Shown here: positions 43,585 to 52,403 of the stretch, in pieces
Layout: every line of letters begins with the position of its first letter
How positions within the stretch are numbered: the first letter of the stretch is position 1
Origin: Planctomycetota bacterium
Lineage (GTDB): Bacteria > Planctomycetota > UBA8108 > JACQVS01
Direction: 5' to 3'
Assembly: GCA_028280485.1 (NCBI GenBank)
Contig: JANQLS010000181.1
Coordinates: 1 to 64,000 of the forward strand
Length of the DNA stretch: 64,000 bases
Notes under the pieces: generated by a model
Seen by the model: the letters and a program-made list of their open reading frames with translations, nothing else
Database searches by the model: none
What the model was told of the DNA's origin: nothing
Program-made: the position numbers and the translations under genes

Positions 43585-44970
43585 ATGATCAACAACAAGT
43601 CAACACTTCTCGGAACACTTGCACTATTTTCTTGTTTACTGTTCCCAGTTGAATCCATAAATGCCAACGATTCATTCCAGGTTAAAATCGATGAAGAGTT
43701 TTCAGGAAAATCCCCCTCATTTGATTCTGCATTTAAATTTAAAGACACTGTCGTGCTTGTTGTAAGCCAAGAAGGCCCTCTTAAAACATTCTTGGGAGTA
43801 GATTCTTCAAGCGGGAAAAAGCGATGGAAACACACTGAGAATAACTATTACGAGCCTTCAAAACTAGGAAATTTCATCGTCACCCAGAATAAGTTAATTG
43901 ATTCAAAAACGGGGAAGATAAAGGTAAATACAAAAAAGCTTTATATGTGGAATCGAAAAAAATATGTAATAGCAGATGGTTTCGATGATCCAAATTACTG
44001 GGTTTTCGGCGAGAACGGTCGCTTAATAAAAAAGATAAAAAAAGACAAGATTAGATTCACTACTAATCGATGGCTACCTGATGGGAACATATTTAGCTTC
44101 GGTGCTTATAAAGCTCATATTGTGACCCCTACAGGGAAAGCGGTGTGGAAGTGCAAAATCCCAGCATCAAAAAGTGGGCTTGGACTGAACTTCATGATCA
44201 GGAAGGACAAGAGTAGGTATCTCATCGTTCAATTCAGCCGAAACTCAAAAAAACAATTACCATTTCAATTTAGAACTCTAGGCCCCAAGGTCAGCAAGGT
44301 ATCTACAATTAAAAAGGAAGGCGCTGATTTATATGGAGATTTGTTTAACATATTTAAGTTAAACAAAAAGTGGAAATTACTTATCTCCAATAAATATGAG
44401 AGAAATTATTATTTAGTAGATCTCGCCTCAAAGAAAGTTGATTCAACATATACTTATAAAAGTTCGCCAAGGTATCTCTACGATAACTATATCGCTCAGC
44501 ATGACAAAATCATCGACTTAAAAACTCAAGAGGTATTACATACGTTCAAGAAAAGTGGAATTGGGGATCATGGGAACTCAAATTATCAAGACAACCATCT
44601 CTATATTTATGCCTCGAGAGTCTATGACAAAAAGTTTCGACAGCACCACTTCTTTAATACATTTAATATAAAAACTCAAAAACACTGGAAAGCTCCTCTT
44701 TCAGAACAAATATTGTCAGTCTCAATAGAAAAAGAGCCTTATCTTTTAGCCTGGAAATCTATGTTTTCTAATAACAAATCTAATTTCGGAATCATTGATC
44801 TCAAACAACAGAAAATATCTACCATTGGATCCTTTAATGAAGGTACTGATATCAACATGTACAAGGCTTGGTTCGAAGAAGATCATTTATTAGCCATTTT
44901 CAGTAGCAAAAAAAACAAGGATTCAAATCGCGAGTTTTACTTAGTTTCCCAAAAAATTTCCAAAAACTAA
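43585..44970 (+). CDS. Secreted beta-propeller-like protein, paralog B
   Basis: 461 residues with a signal peptide (about 1-26, cut after INA). Same layout and length as paralog A; shared stretches include FLGVDSSSGKKRW, EPSKLGN and NIKTQKHWKAP. Propeller-like beta repeats are rich in K, N, Y and S, with strongly AT-rich coding. Sequence divergence is large, so the duplication is not recent, unlike the repeat block downstream. No enzymatic residues recognised; probably an extracytoplasmic binding or structural protein. Confidence 0.75.
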   Translation: MINNKSTLLGTLALFSCLLFPVESINANDSFQVKIDEEFSGKSPSFDSAFKFKDTVVLVVSQEGPLKTFLGVDSSSGKKRWKHTENNYYEPSKLGNFIVTQNKLIDSKTGKIKVNTKKLYMWNRKKYVIADGFDDPNYWVFGENGRLIKKIKKDKIRFTTNRWLPDGNIFSFGAYKAHIVTPTGKAVWKCKIPASKSGLGLNFMIRKDKSRYLIVQFSRNSKKQLPFQFRTLGPKVSKVSTIKKEGADLYGDLFNIFKLNKKWKLLISNKYERNYYLVDLASKKVDSTYTYKSSPRYLYDNYIAQHDKIIDLKTQEVLHTFKKSGIGDHGNSNYQDNHLYIYASRVYDKKFRQHHFFNTFNIKTQKHWKAPLSEQILSVSIEKEPYLLAWKSMFSNNKSNFGIIDLKQQKISTIGSFNEGTDINMYKAWFEEDHLLAIFSSKKNKDSNREFYLVSQKISKN

Positions 44971-45489
44971 AACCTGCTGGAGAGAAGTCTCATCTCAACT
45001 CAGACAGATAAGATATTAACGAGAATAAAAGCGCAAGATTATAGGTATCTTTTTCAACACCAATTTCGATCAAGAAATAATTCGGTTGAATGACCAGAAT
45101 CGGGCTATGCTGGGCTTTATCCCAAAAGGTTTTGGGGAAGGATATTAGAAATTGAGCGAGTTTAATGAAGTTTATAAAACTCCCGTCGCTTACGCTCCGG
45201 GCTTACTAAATGAATTTTAGGCGGATCCAGCGCCAAGGGCTGAAAGCCCGCAATACCATAGCCCAGGGCAGAGCGAAGCGGCGCCCTGGGTTTGGATTGA
45301 TAACATAGTTAGCCCTGTAAGGGCTGCACTAAAGACTCAAGCTGCAACAACCATTTTGAAATGAATACAGCCTAAGTTGGAAGCACAGCATTTCTGTTCT
45401 TTAAGTTAAAACGGAACAGCCAGACGTATTTGCTTCGACGGCACACAGCGTGTGCCTTCTACCTTACGACTCGCGGAGCCCGCCTACTA
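44971..45489. other. 519-nt spacer
   Basis: 44971-45180 shows nothing recognisable. 45181-45463 is copy 1 of the 283-bp duplicated block. Confidence 0.6.
45181..45463. repeat. 283-bp intergenic block, copy 1
   Basis: Matches 47198-47480 along its whole length with scattered substitutions and small indels. Contents in order: one CCCGTCGCTTACGCTCCGGG arm, CCAAGGGCTGAAAGCC, a hairpin around CCCAGGGCAGAGCG and GGCGCCCTGGG, AGCCCTGTAAGGGC, an AT-rich stretch, and a GGCACACAGCGTGTGCC hairpin. Confidence 0.85.
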
Positions 45490-46071
45490 CTACTCTGAAT
45501 CGCTGATGGCATCGAGGTATTTGTTGAATTTTGAATTACCTTCCTTTTTTGGCTCACGAAGGGAGTCGGCAAGCTCTGCTTGAATGATATCTACTTGCTT
45601 AAATAGCTGTGCTCTAAATGCATTGAAGGCGTCTTTGTTTTCAAACAGCTTTTCTTTGATTCGGTATTTTTTTCTACCCACAACAAGAACCAGAGTATTT
45701 CCTCTTCCAAAGTCAACTTCAGAAACTCTGTTTATATCTTTTAAGTAAATCGACAGCTTTGGTTTCCAAATTCGCCATCGATAAATATCAATCTTGTCGG
45801 CCTCTAAATGAATCAACCCCGGACTTAGTTTGTTTCTAATAATTGCAATGAGACAGCAAAAGGAAAGGAAGACAGACGGTAGGTGTCTCCTGATCAACTG
45901 CTCTTCATCTTTTCCTGCAATTCGTAAGAATCGATTCAAGGCTTCAGATGCAGGGTACCCGCCAAAAAATAGGTAAGAAGCAAAGTCGCTGAAGATTAAG
46001 ACTTGAAAGGCGAAAAAAATCACACCCAACAAGACTGTTTCAACTTGATATTTGTATCGAGTTGCTTCCAC
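45490..46071 (-). CDS. Small membrane protein with PH-like domain, paralog A
   Basis: 193 residues, GTG start, no clear ribosome binding site. Two membrane helices (about 14-35 and 67-82) are followed by a beta-rich domain (about 85-150: SPGLIHLEADKIDIYRWRIW, LVLVVGRKKYRIKEKLFENK) resembling bacterial PH-like/YcxB-like folds, then a charged tail. Paralog of the gene at 46201: both have YKYQV near the start, SPG(L/V)I, RW and a YRI...LFE motif. Function unknown. Confidence 0.75.
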   Translation of the reverse strand: MEATRYKYQVETVLLGVIFFAFQVLIFSDFASYLFFGGYPASEALNRFLRIAGKDEEQLIRRHLPSVFLSFCCLIAIIRNKLSPGLIHLEADKIDIYRWRIWKPKLSIYLKDINRVSEVDFGRGNTLVLVVGRKKYRIKEKLFENKDAFNAFRAQLFKQVDIIQAELADSLREPKKEGNSKFNKYLDAISDSE

Positions 46072-46200
46072 TTATGTTAACCCATTCAATAACCAGCTTA
46101 GCCAACTTGTGGTGACTCATTTGCGCCCAAAATGCTTAACTATGAATTTATATCCAATAAATTCTATACCAAAATTTGTACCCAGAACATCAGATTACTC

Positions 46201-46719
46201 TTACTCGATCTCTTCTTCGAGCCCACTTATCTCTACTCTATCAAAAAGCAATTTCTTAAACTTATAATATGCCATATTGCTTTCAAATAGATTTTGATAA
46301 ATACGATAAGTTTTACCCTCCAACTTAATTTCCAGGTGCCTCTTATTATGCACTACACACTCGACTACATCTGAAATCTCGTTCAATTGAATCGTAAAAA
46401 CTGGATTAAATAGCTTCCAACGAGACAACTTCATTTCATCATCCCCAATCAGAATGACACCAGGACTCATATAGTTCTTTATTAATAATACCAAAAATAG
46501 AACCGAAAGGCCTGAGAGTGCTAAGCCACCTTGTATGAGATCAAATTCAGCCTCACCTTCCAGTCGAATTAACCTTCTCATACTTACTGAAAAAGAGTCG
46601 TTCGTGAAAAAGAAATACCTAATAATTGAGAAAAGTAGAAAAGTCTGAAAAAGAACAAAAAACAAATACAAGATCCACACTTTTACTTGGTATTTAAATT
46701 GAATTGTTTCCAATACCAT
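46201..46719 (-). CDS. Small membrane protein with PH-like domain, paralog B
   Basis: 172 residues. Same topology as paralog A: two membrane helices (about 15-37 and 66-82), then SPGVILIGDDEMKLSRWKLF and LEIKLEGKTYRIYQNLFESN. It lacks A's 25-residue charged tail. It starts 18 nt downstream of a relic of an A-like start (46738-46764), so it may have been placed here by tandem duplication. AT-rich. No ribosome binding site of note. Confidence 0.75.
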   Translation of the reverse strand: MVLETIQFKYQVKVWILYLFFVLFQTFLLFSIIRYFFFTNDSFSVSMRRLIRLEGEAEFDLIQGGLALSGLSVLFLVLLIKNYMSPGVILIGDDEMKLSRWKLFNPVFTIQLNEISDVVECVVHNKRHLEIKLEGKTYRIYQNLFESNMAYYKFKKLLFDRVEISGLEEEIE

Positions 46720-46737
46720 AGCCCTGCCTATAAATTG

Positions 46738-46764
46738 CTAATACTTGTATCGAGCTGCTTCCAC
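46738..46764 (-). pseudogene. Relic of a third copy: first eight codons of paralog A
   Basis: Read on the minus strand, GTGGAAGCAGCTCGATACAA begins VEAARYKY and then hits TAG. Paralog A begins GTGGAAGCAACTCGATACAA (MEATRYKYQ). 22 of the first 24 bases agree (differences at codons 4 and 7); upstream bases (GTTAACA-type) are also similar. It ends just before paralog B. Confidence 0.65.
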
Positions 46765-47090
46765 GGGTGTTAAATTGCGCTTCAACCGACTCCATCAAAA
46801 ATAATCTTCGTCCTTAATACTGTAAATTAAACTTTAATTATTATTAAGCCTTAAGGTGAGCTTGCTCAAGTTGAATACCTAGGTTTCCCTTAATCCCGCC
46901 GAATTAAGGGATGAATCTTAATTAGGCGGGAAAGCTTGTCTTTGAAATCGTTATAGCTTTTTTTGTCGTCAAAGTAAGCTACGTGGCTTTTTTTGATATC
47001 GATATTGAACAGGTTTCAGAACTGAGATCCTTTAGATCAAAGTAGTCGGCTCACCCTGAGGTTGTAAATTTATTCAAATTCATTAACTAG

Positions 47091-47218
47091 CCCGGAGCGT
47101 AAGCGACGGGAAACGTCATCGCGGTGAACTCGTTAGCGGCATGTTTACATGGATAGTTATGGCAATTAGATCCCGCCCGCAAAACACTTTAGCAATTCCC
47201 GTCGCTTACGCTCCGGGC
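47091..47218. repeat. AGCCCGGAGCG inverted repeat, open form (82-nt spacer)
   Basis: Perfect 23-bp arms at 47091-47113 and 47196-47218. The spacer contains CGGTGAACTCGTTAGCGGCA, close to the spacer text of 37286-37409. Its right arm is also the first segment of the 283-bp block copy 2. Confidence 0.85.
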
Positions 47219-47480
47219 TTACTAAAAGAATTTTAGGCGACTCTAACGCCAAGGGCTGAAAGCCTGCCATATCATAGCCCAGGGCAGAGCGAAGCGGCGC
47301 CCTGGGTTTAGGTTGATAACAAACTCAGCCCTGTAAGGGCGGGAATAAAGACTCAAGTTGCAACAACCACTTTGAAATGAATATAGCCTAAGTTGGAAGC
47401 ACAGCTTTTCTGTTCTTTAAATGGAATCGTAACAGTTGGACGTTTTCGCTTCGACGGCACACGGCGTGTGCCTACTACTA
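47198..47480. repeat. 283-bp intergenic block, copy 2
   Basis: Direct repeat of 45181-45463 with the same order of sub-elements. Here the left partner of the first arm is kept, at 47091. Confidence 0.85.
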
Positions 47481-47580
47481 TAAACCGCACGTGGAACGTG
47501 CGGACTACACTGTGCCTACTCCTTTAGGGAGTGCGTGAGCCAAAGGCGAACATGCGCGAAGGAGCGTAGCGACCATCATT

Positions 47581-47883
47581 TCAGACCTCATCCAGGTAAG
47601 CGCGGTAAAGATCTTCATCTTTATACCCACACTTCGTGCATTCAACGCCCAACATCTTTTCTTTGTCGGGTCGAATGAGGCCTTCCTTGTCTCCACATTT
47701 TGGGCATGTGCGGTCGGCTACCGCTGAAGTGAATGTACATCCTAAAATCCAGAGCAATGCAATCAGTCCGATGCCACCGCCCACAATCCATGGCAAGTAT
47801 TCTTTGAAGGTGAAAGCCAAAAGTAAACTTCCACCGACTAACAGAATCCAGATCAATGGAAGAAAGTGGCGCAAGACTCGCAT
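47581..47883 (-). CDS. Small membrane protein with C-terminal zinc ribbon
   Basis: 100 residues. Two adjacent membrane helices (about 7-25 and 31-50), then CPKCGDKEGLIRPDKE and CTKCGY, a four-cysteine zinc ribbon. Short loop and cytoplasmic ribbon are likely. It lies 28 nt after the DUF2270 gene on the same strand, so the two are probably co-transcribed. Function unknown. Intact spacing of the four cysteines argues for a real gene despite its length. Confidence 0.7.
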   Translation of the reverse strand: MRVLRHFLPLIWILLVGGSLLLAFTFKEYLPWIVGGGIGLIALLWILGCTFTSAVADRTCPKCGDKEGLIRPDKEKMLGVECTKCGYKDEDLYRAYLDEV

Positions 47884-47911
47884 AAATCAATTAGTAGATA
47901 AAAGTGTGTGC

Positions 47912-48607
47912 CTAAATCGGCCAACGAGGTGATTTGGGATCCCGGCGTCGAATTTCACCCGTTACTTTACGGCGCTTCCAGATGATGATGAGGAAGACCA
48001 GAATCGCACTCAAGAATCCCATTTGAAATAATAGGATAAAGTTGGGATGAAGGAATTCGTACTCACAAGCTAAATAGAATTCAACGGCCGAAACGACTTC
48101 ATCACCGTCGTGATCGGCATTGGAGTAGACTTTGAATGCCCAACCAAAGAACAACAGAATGAATAGCCAAATGTAGTTACTCGACAAACGTCGGGCGAGA
48201 GCTTCGAAGAAACTAATTTTATACGTAGGAAGCAACAGGTCATTCGACAGCGTTTCTCGCCAATTCCCCTGCAAGAGATTAAGCTCAGGATTTAAACAAG
48301 GAACGATGAGATGCCCTTCTAACATCCTCGCCCGAGTCCACCAGACATCATAGTATCGATACCTTCTACTTTCGATGCAAAGAAGCAAAAGGATGATGAG
48401 GTTATTGAGGGGAAAGATAATATGAGCTTCAGCGTCGTTGGTGAATGCCCAAGAGAAGGTTGCTGTTGAAGCGAGGATCGCCCAGTTCGTCGTTACATCG
48501 AGCCGAGTTCTCCACACCGCAGAACGATAGATCTCACCACGGTAAAAGTGAGCTAGAACTTGTAAGTTCTCAGGGCGAATTTTGGGAGGATCAGGCTTTT
48601 CGCTCAA
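47912..48607 (-). CDS. DUF2270 family membrane protein
   Basis: 231 residues, TTG start at 48607. The N-terminal block LAHFYRGEIYRSAVWRTRLD and WAI...TFSWAF, with the following RRYRYYDVWWTRARMLEGH, is characteristic of DUF2270. Four membrane segments are visible (about 43-60, 65-80, 145-162, 195-215). Function of the family is not known. The segment between the second and third helices is cytoplasmic and contains the family-conserved arginines. Followed closely by the zinc-ribbon gene. Confidence 0.8.
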   Translation of the reverse strand: MSEKPDPPKIRPENLQVLAHFYRGEIYRSAVWRTRLDVTTNWAILASTATFSWAFTNDAEAHIIFPLNNLIILLLLCIESRRYRYYDVWWTRARMLEGHLIVPCLNPELNLLQGNWRETLSNDLLLPTYKISFFEALARRLSSNYIWLFILLFFGWAFKVYSNADHDGDEVVSAVEFYLACEYEFLHPNFILLFQMGFLSAILVFLIIIWKRRKVTGEIRRRDPKSPRWPI

Positions 48608-48927
48608 TGGGTACGTTCTCTTCAGTTTTCACTTCACGAGGAGCTTTTCTGGATTTCTCACAATAACTCAAGAATGAAGCACTCTAATTCTTCTGTCCCA
48701 ATTTCAGGGCATTAAATTCAGAGTGCTAAATCCCAGGTGCATCAACAAGATCCACCCTTGAAGCACCAAGGCAATGTAACATATATGATACTGAATTGGG
48801 AATGTCTCTCCCGCCAATCTTCAACGTCCCCTCAGTTCTTCGTTAATAACCTCGGCGAGGCGATCCGAATTCAGTAAAATACTCCCACGAATATTTTAGA
48901 AGATACGAAGAGTTACAGTAAATCCCA
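48608..48927. other. 320-nt divergent spacer
   Basis: Divergent start regions of the DUF2270 gene and the gamma-glutamyltransferase gene. I see no repeat or RNA structure that stands out. It must hold promoters for both, but none is clear enough to call. Confidence 0.5.
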
Positions 48928-50556
48928 ATGACACCAACAAACTCTACAATAAAAAACCGCGGACTGGTGGTCGCCCCGCAGTTCGAAGCATCCCACGCCG
49001 GAAGCGAAGTCCTTCGAGCCGGAGGAAACGCCGCCGATGCGATGGTCACCGCAGCTTTAGTTCAAGGCATCGCTGATCCCCATCGTTGCGGGATCGGTGG
49101 ATTCGGCTGCGGAACCGTGTACTGGCGAAAAGAAAAGGAAGCCCGATCCTTTGGGTTCCACGGCCGAGTCGGTTCCCGCGCTACCGAAGACCAGTGGCTC
49201 AAAGCCTTGGAAAATCCGGCACCCGATGGCTTTGGTTATATTATCAAAGGGAAGGCGAACGACGTTGGCTTTCAGAGTATTACCACCCCTGGAACCATCT
49301 CCGGCTTAGCGAGCATTCACAATAAATACGGGAGCATGCCCTGGAAAGACTTAGTCCTCCGCGCTGCCCAAGCAGCCGAAGTGGGCTTCCATGTGGGGCC
49401 CGGCCTCGCTGAATTTTGGATTCGACCCGGTTTGCACGGACGCGTTTCAACTCGAGACCGATTAGGCTTCACCAAATTCGGAAAAAAAGAATGGTTTGAT
49501 TCTGAGGGAGAAACCTTCAAAGCCGGCCATCACAAAAAGATGGCAGCCCTCGCTGAGACCTATCGAATCTTAGCGGTGGAAGGTCCTGAATCTTTTTATG
49601 AAGGAACAATTGCTAAGACCCTTAATCGAGAATTCAAAGCTCACAGCGCTTGGATCACCAGCGACGATTTAAAAAACTATCAAGCCGATGAAGAAAGTCC
49701 CGTCGAGAGTACTTATCGCGGAATTCAAGTTTTAAGTTCTCCTCTTCCTGGTGGAGGCATCGCCTTACTCCAAGTCTTGAAGCTCTTAGAGCGTTGCCCG
49801 ATGGCCGAACTGAATCCAGACTCATCCGAGTTCATCGATCATTTAGCGAAGGCCTTCAAAGTCGTTTGGGCCGATCGCCTCACCTTTCATGGAGATCCCC
49901 GCTTTGATTCCAAAGAAACGGAAGAGCTTCTATCTGAAAGCTACCTCGATCAGCTAGAAAGCAAAATGAATTCCCCTATAGGTGGAGTTCAAGCTCCTCC
50001 CGATTCCCCAGACACCACTCAACTCTCGATTGTCGATGGAGAGGGAAATTGTGTTTCGTTCTCTCATTCCTTGGGCTATGGATCGGGAATCTTTGCCGGC
50101 GACTTAGGCTTCATGCTCAACAACTGCATGCAGGGCTTCGACCCTCGCCCCGGCGCCGCAAATTCAATCGCCCCAGGTAAGGCACGATCGACTGCCATCG
50201 CAGAGACCATCCTTCTAAAGAAGGGTGAACCTTGGTTAGTTTTAGGATCTCCCGGCGCCGCCAGAATCACCGCAGCCATCGCGCAGGTGATCATCTTGAT
50301 GGTCGACCACGGATACACCGTTTCAGAAGCCGTCTTAAAACCGCGATTCGATGCTTGGGGTGACAACACTCTCTTCTTAGAATCACGATTCCCCTACCCC
50401 ATCATCGATCAGCTCAAAGCTAAAGGCTGGGACATCATCCACCACCCCAAACCCTTCGGGATGGTGGGAAGAGTCTACGGAATTCAGCGAGAGGATGATG
50501 GCCGGCTCTTGGCGGGAGTGGATCCCGGAGAGCCGGGCGCGGCGTATTTTGCGTGA
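48928..50556 (+). CDS. Gamma-glutamyltransferase family hydrolase, no signal peptide
   Basis: 542 residues. The family autoprocesses before a catalytic threonine; here that is the Thr of DTTQLSIVDGEGNCVS. Other conserved parts are VLRAGGNAADAMVTAALVQG near the start, GGGIALLQ in the middle, and GFMLNNCM...F, APGKA and LGSPGAARI after the cleavage site. Classical Ggt acts on glutathione in the periplasm, but this protein has no signal peptide. Cytoplasmic members include oxamate amidohydrolase-like and acylase-like enzymes, so the substrate is open. Single gene, convergent with the outer-membrane protein gene. Confidence 0.88.
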   Translation: MTPTNSTIKNRGLVVAPQFEASHAGSEVLRAGGNAADAMVTAALVQGIADPHRCGIGGFGCGTVYWRKEKEARSFGFHGRVGSRATEDQWLKALENPAPDGFGYIIKGKANDVGFQSITTPGTISGLASIHNKYGSMPWKDLVLRAAQAAEVGFHVGPGLAEFWIRPGLHGRVSTRDRLGFTKFGKKEWFDSEGETFKAGHHKKMAALAETYRILAVEGPESFYEGTIAKTLNREFKAHSAWITSDDLKNYQADEESPVESTYRGIQVLSSPLPGGGIALLQVLKLLERCPMAELNPDSSEFIDHLAKAFKVVWADRLTFHGDPRFDSKETEELLSESYLDQLESKMNSPIGGVQAPPDSPDTTQLSIVDGEGNCVSFSHSLGYGSGIFAGDLGFMLNNCMQGFDPRPGAANSIAPGKARSTAIAETILLKKGEPWLVLGSPGAARITAAIAQVIILMVDHGYTVSEAVLKPRFDAWGDNTLFLESRFPYPIIDQLKAKGWDIIHHPKPFGMVGRVYGIQREDDGRLLAGVDPGEPGAAYFA

Positions 50557-50599
50557 GGGAGCCCCTTCTCTATAGATTTTTAATCGCTTAAATGCTGTG

Positions 50600-50659
50600 T
50601 TAACTAGCCCGAAGCGCTAGCGAGGGGAGCTTCCCTCGCTAGCGCTTCGGGCTAGTTAA
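50600..50659. repeat. AGCCCGAAGCG palindrome, closed form
   Basis: Perfect 27-bp arms (50600-50626 and 50633-50659) separated by 6 nt. 44 nt after the Ggt stop. Near-identical to 54533-54594. Confidence 0.9.
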
Positions 50660-50722
50660 AGGATTTTAAAATCCGCTCACAAGAGTTCTATCGATTTTGG
50701 CTAACGGAAGGCGAATCGACAT

Positions 50723-50764
50723 AAAAAAAGCGTAAGTGGTTTCAAAACCACTTACGCTTTTTTT
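50723..50764. terminator. Bidirectional terminator between convergent genes
   Basis: GCGTAAGTGG (50730-50739) pairs with CCACTTACGC (50749-50758), extended by AAA/TTT pairs in the loop. It is flanked by seven A on the left and seven T on the right. Serves Ggt (+) and the outer-membrane protein gene (-). Confidence 0.88.
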
Positions 50765-50792
50765 ATTTGCTTCAGTTCTTTAAAGGATCAGA

Positions 50793-51578
50793 TTACCAGG
50801 TGAAGGCGATACCAAAACCAAGGTTCAATCCAGAAAAGTTAACCTGTCCGTCGAGGTCGGTACGGTCACTGTCGAACAGGGGACCGCTGACTGACATGTT
50901 GTCACTGGGGATCAAGTCGAGAGCGAGTTCCCCGAAGAGCAAGATGTTCTCGTGAACAGGATATCGAATTCCTACAGAAGGACGAGCTAAGAATTGAGTG
51001 AAGACACGACTGTCGAATGATTCTGCGAAGGTATCAGCAGGAACTTCTTCAGCAGTGATAATCACAGCACCCAGTCCGACTCCAAATCGGAAGATTGGAG
51101 CGTTAGGATCTTCTTCCCAGAAGGGAATGTCGTAGTCGAAGAGAAAGAGGATGTTGAAGCGATCGAAGCTTTCCATCCATTGCTCAGCGTCTAAATTCGC
51201 AGCCGCATTGAGAGCAGCTTGAGAATTTGGATTCGACCTAAATTGAGCCAAGACGTCAGAAGCATCTTCGTCGGTATTTTGTGTCATATAACCGAGTTCT
51301 AATCCCATAAATAGGTTGGGATATACTTCTAACTCTCCCTTGATTGAGGGACCAACTCCGATATCGAAATCGGTATCTAAGGGAACTAAGAAATTAGCTT
51401 TTAGGTCGACGATAGCGCGCTGATGCAGCATCTCGTTTTGCCCTAGTTGCTTATTAAACGATTTCTCGTCCTGATAGTAGTAATCCTCGACTGTCATCGG
51501 AGTTTGACATCCGTAAAAAGCTCCGACTGCGAGGAACAAACAGAACAAGCGAATCCAGCGACTTCGCCGTATTAACAT
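50793..51578 (-). CDS. Outer-membrane beta-barrel lipoprotein-like protein
   Basis: 261 residues from the ATG at 51578, which has AGGAGG 7 nt upstream; the longer frame from 51695 is not supported. Signal peptide with a Cys at its end (AVGAFYGC-QTP), a loose lipobox. Amphipathic strands follow (FLVPLDTDFDIGVGPSIKGE, LFMGLELGYM, FRFGVGLGAVII, SVGIRYPVHENILLFGELAL) and the last strand GLNLGFGIAFTW ends in an aromatic residue, typical of outer-membrane barrels. About 8 strands, OmpA/OmpW size. No specific family recognised. Confidence 0.78.
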   Translation of the reverse strand: MLIRRSRWIRLFCLFLAVGAFYGCQTPMTVEDYYYQDEKSFNKQLGQNEMLHQRAIVDLKANFLVPLDTDFDIGVGPSIKGELEVYPNLFMGLELGYMTQNTDEDASDVLAQFRSNPNSQAALNAAANLDAEQWMESFDRFNILFLFDYDIPFWEEDPNAPIFRFGVGLGAVIITAEEVPADTFAESFDSRVFTQFLARPSVGIRYPVHENILLFGELALDLIPSDNMSVSGPLFDSDRTDLDGQVNFSGLNLGFGIAFTW

Positions 51579-51955
51579 TCCACGACCTCCTGATGGTACT
51601 TGCTTCGTAGAATTCTCTTCTAGTGTGAATGAATTAAATGGGCTGAACGATCTTAGGGTGAATTTTGTCTCTGAACTTAAGATCGGGAATTGCAATTTGT
51701 GTAATGCAGATCAAATAAAACAGGTGGTTAATTCAATCATCACACAAAACAGTCCCGAACCCTCACTCAAGCTAACAACAAGAGTGAAAGCAAACTCAAG
51801 GACAGAGACTCCCCAGCTCACCCAAGGGTGAGATGAAGAAACCGTTCAAACCTTTCAGTTGGATTGGAGAATCGACTCAAGACAAGGTGAGCTCGACGCT
51901 TGTTTAGGCGAGACCCAAAATTCAAACGCAGAACTTCGAAGAGAAATGGGTCACC

Positions 51956-52093
51956 ATGTCTTTTGTGAGAAGACTCTTAGGACTCGTTTACTTTTTGATT
52001 TTCTTGAGCTTTGTTTCAAATGGCTTAGCGCCACCTCAAAACCCAAAGAGCAAACTCAAGAAATACCACAAGATGCCTCAGAAATCGCCTTAG
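51956..52093 (+). CDS. Possible 45-residue secreted peptide
   Basis: ATG at 51956. The N-terminus MSFVRRLLGLVYFLIFLSFV has two arginines, a hydrophobic core and a likely cleavage after NGLA, so it reads as a signal peptide. The mature part would be about 22 basic residues ending PQKSP. There is only a weak purine stretch (GAGAAA) upstream. A longer frame with no signal overlaps it (51859-52104). Could be chance. Confidence 0.3.
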   Translation: MSFVRRLLGLVYFLIFLSFVSNGLAPPQNPKSKLKKYHKMPQKSP

Positions 52094-52403
52094 CTTTTTC
52101 CTAAGCCTCTACTATTTTAAAAGTCTATTAAATCCCCGTACATAATCTGTCCAATTATCGAGATTTAAGGGATTTCTAATAGACGAGAAGAGACGATCGA
52201 AAAGATGACGGAAGTCCGTCATGCTGAGCCGAGTCTAAGCAGGTCTCTTGCGGCCAAAACTTAATTTTGTAATTTACTTTGCAGATACCTTGCCGAGCTT
52301 TCTAAATTTCTAAGAAGTACGCAAGTTTTGATAAAACTTAGCTATAAATCTTAATAGTTACGAACATGACAAAAGTGAGATTTAATGACATAAACTCTCT
52401 GTG

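Larger units (their letters stand above)
46765..47580. other. Repeat-rich spacer of about 800 nt
   Basis: AT-rich DNA with an imperfect hairpin near 46890-46935 (CCCGCCGAATTAA against TTAATTAGGCGGG). Then follow the open-form inverted repeat 47091-47218, copy 2 of the 283-bp block, and a CCGCACGTGGAACGTGCGG hairpin near 47486. No supportable gene. Confidence 0.65.

Noticed and set aside
46129..47060. Insertion sequence between the duplicated 283-bp blocks
   Set aside because: No transposase, no target-site duplication and no terminal inverted repeats that bracket the paralogs; the blocks are direct repeats of non-coding DNA.
51579..51695. Upstream extension of the outer-membrane protein
   Set aside because: The ATG at 51578 has AGGAGG at ideal distance and starts a proper signal peptide.
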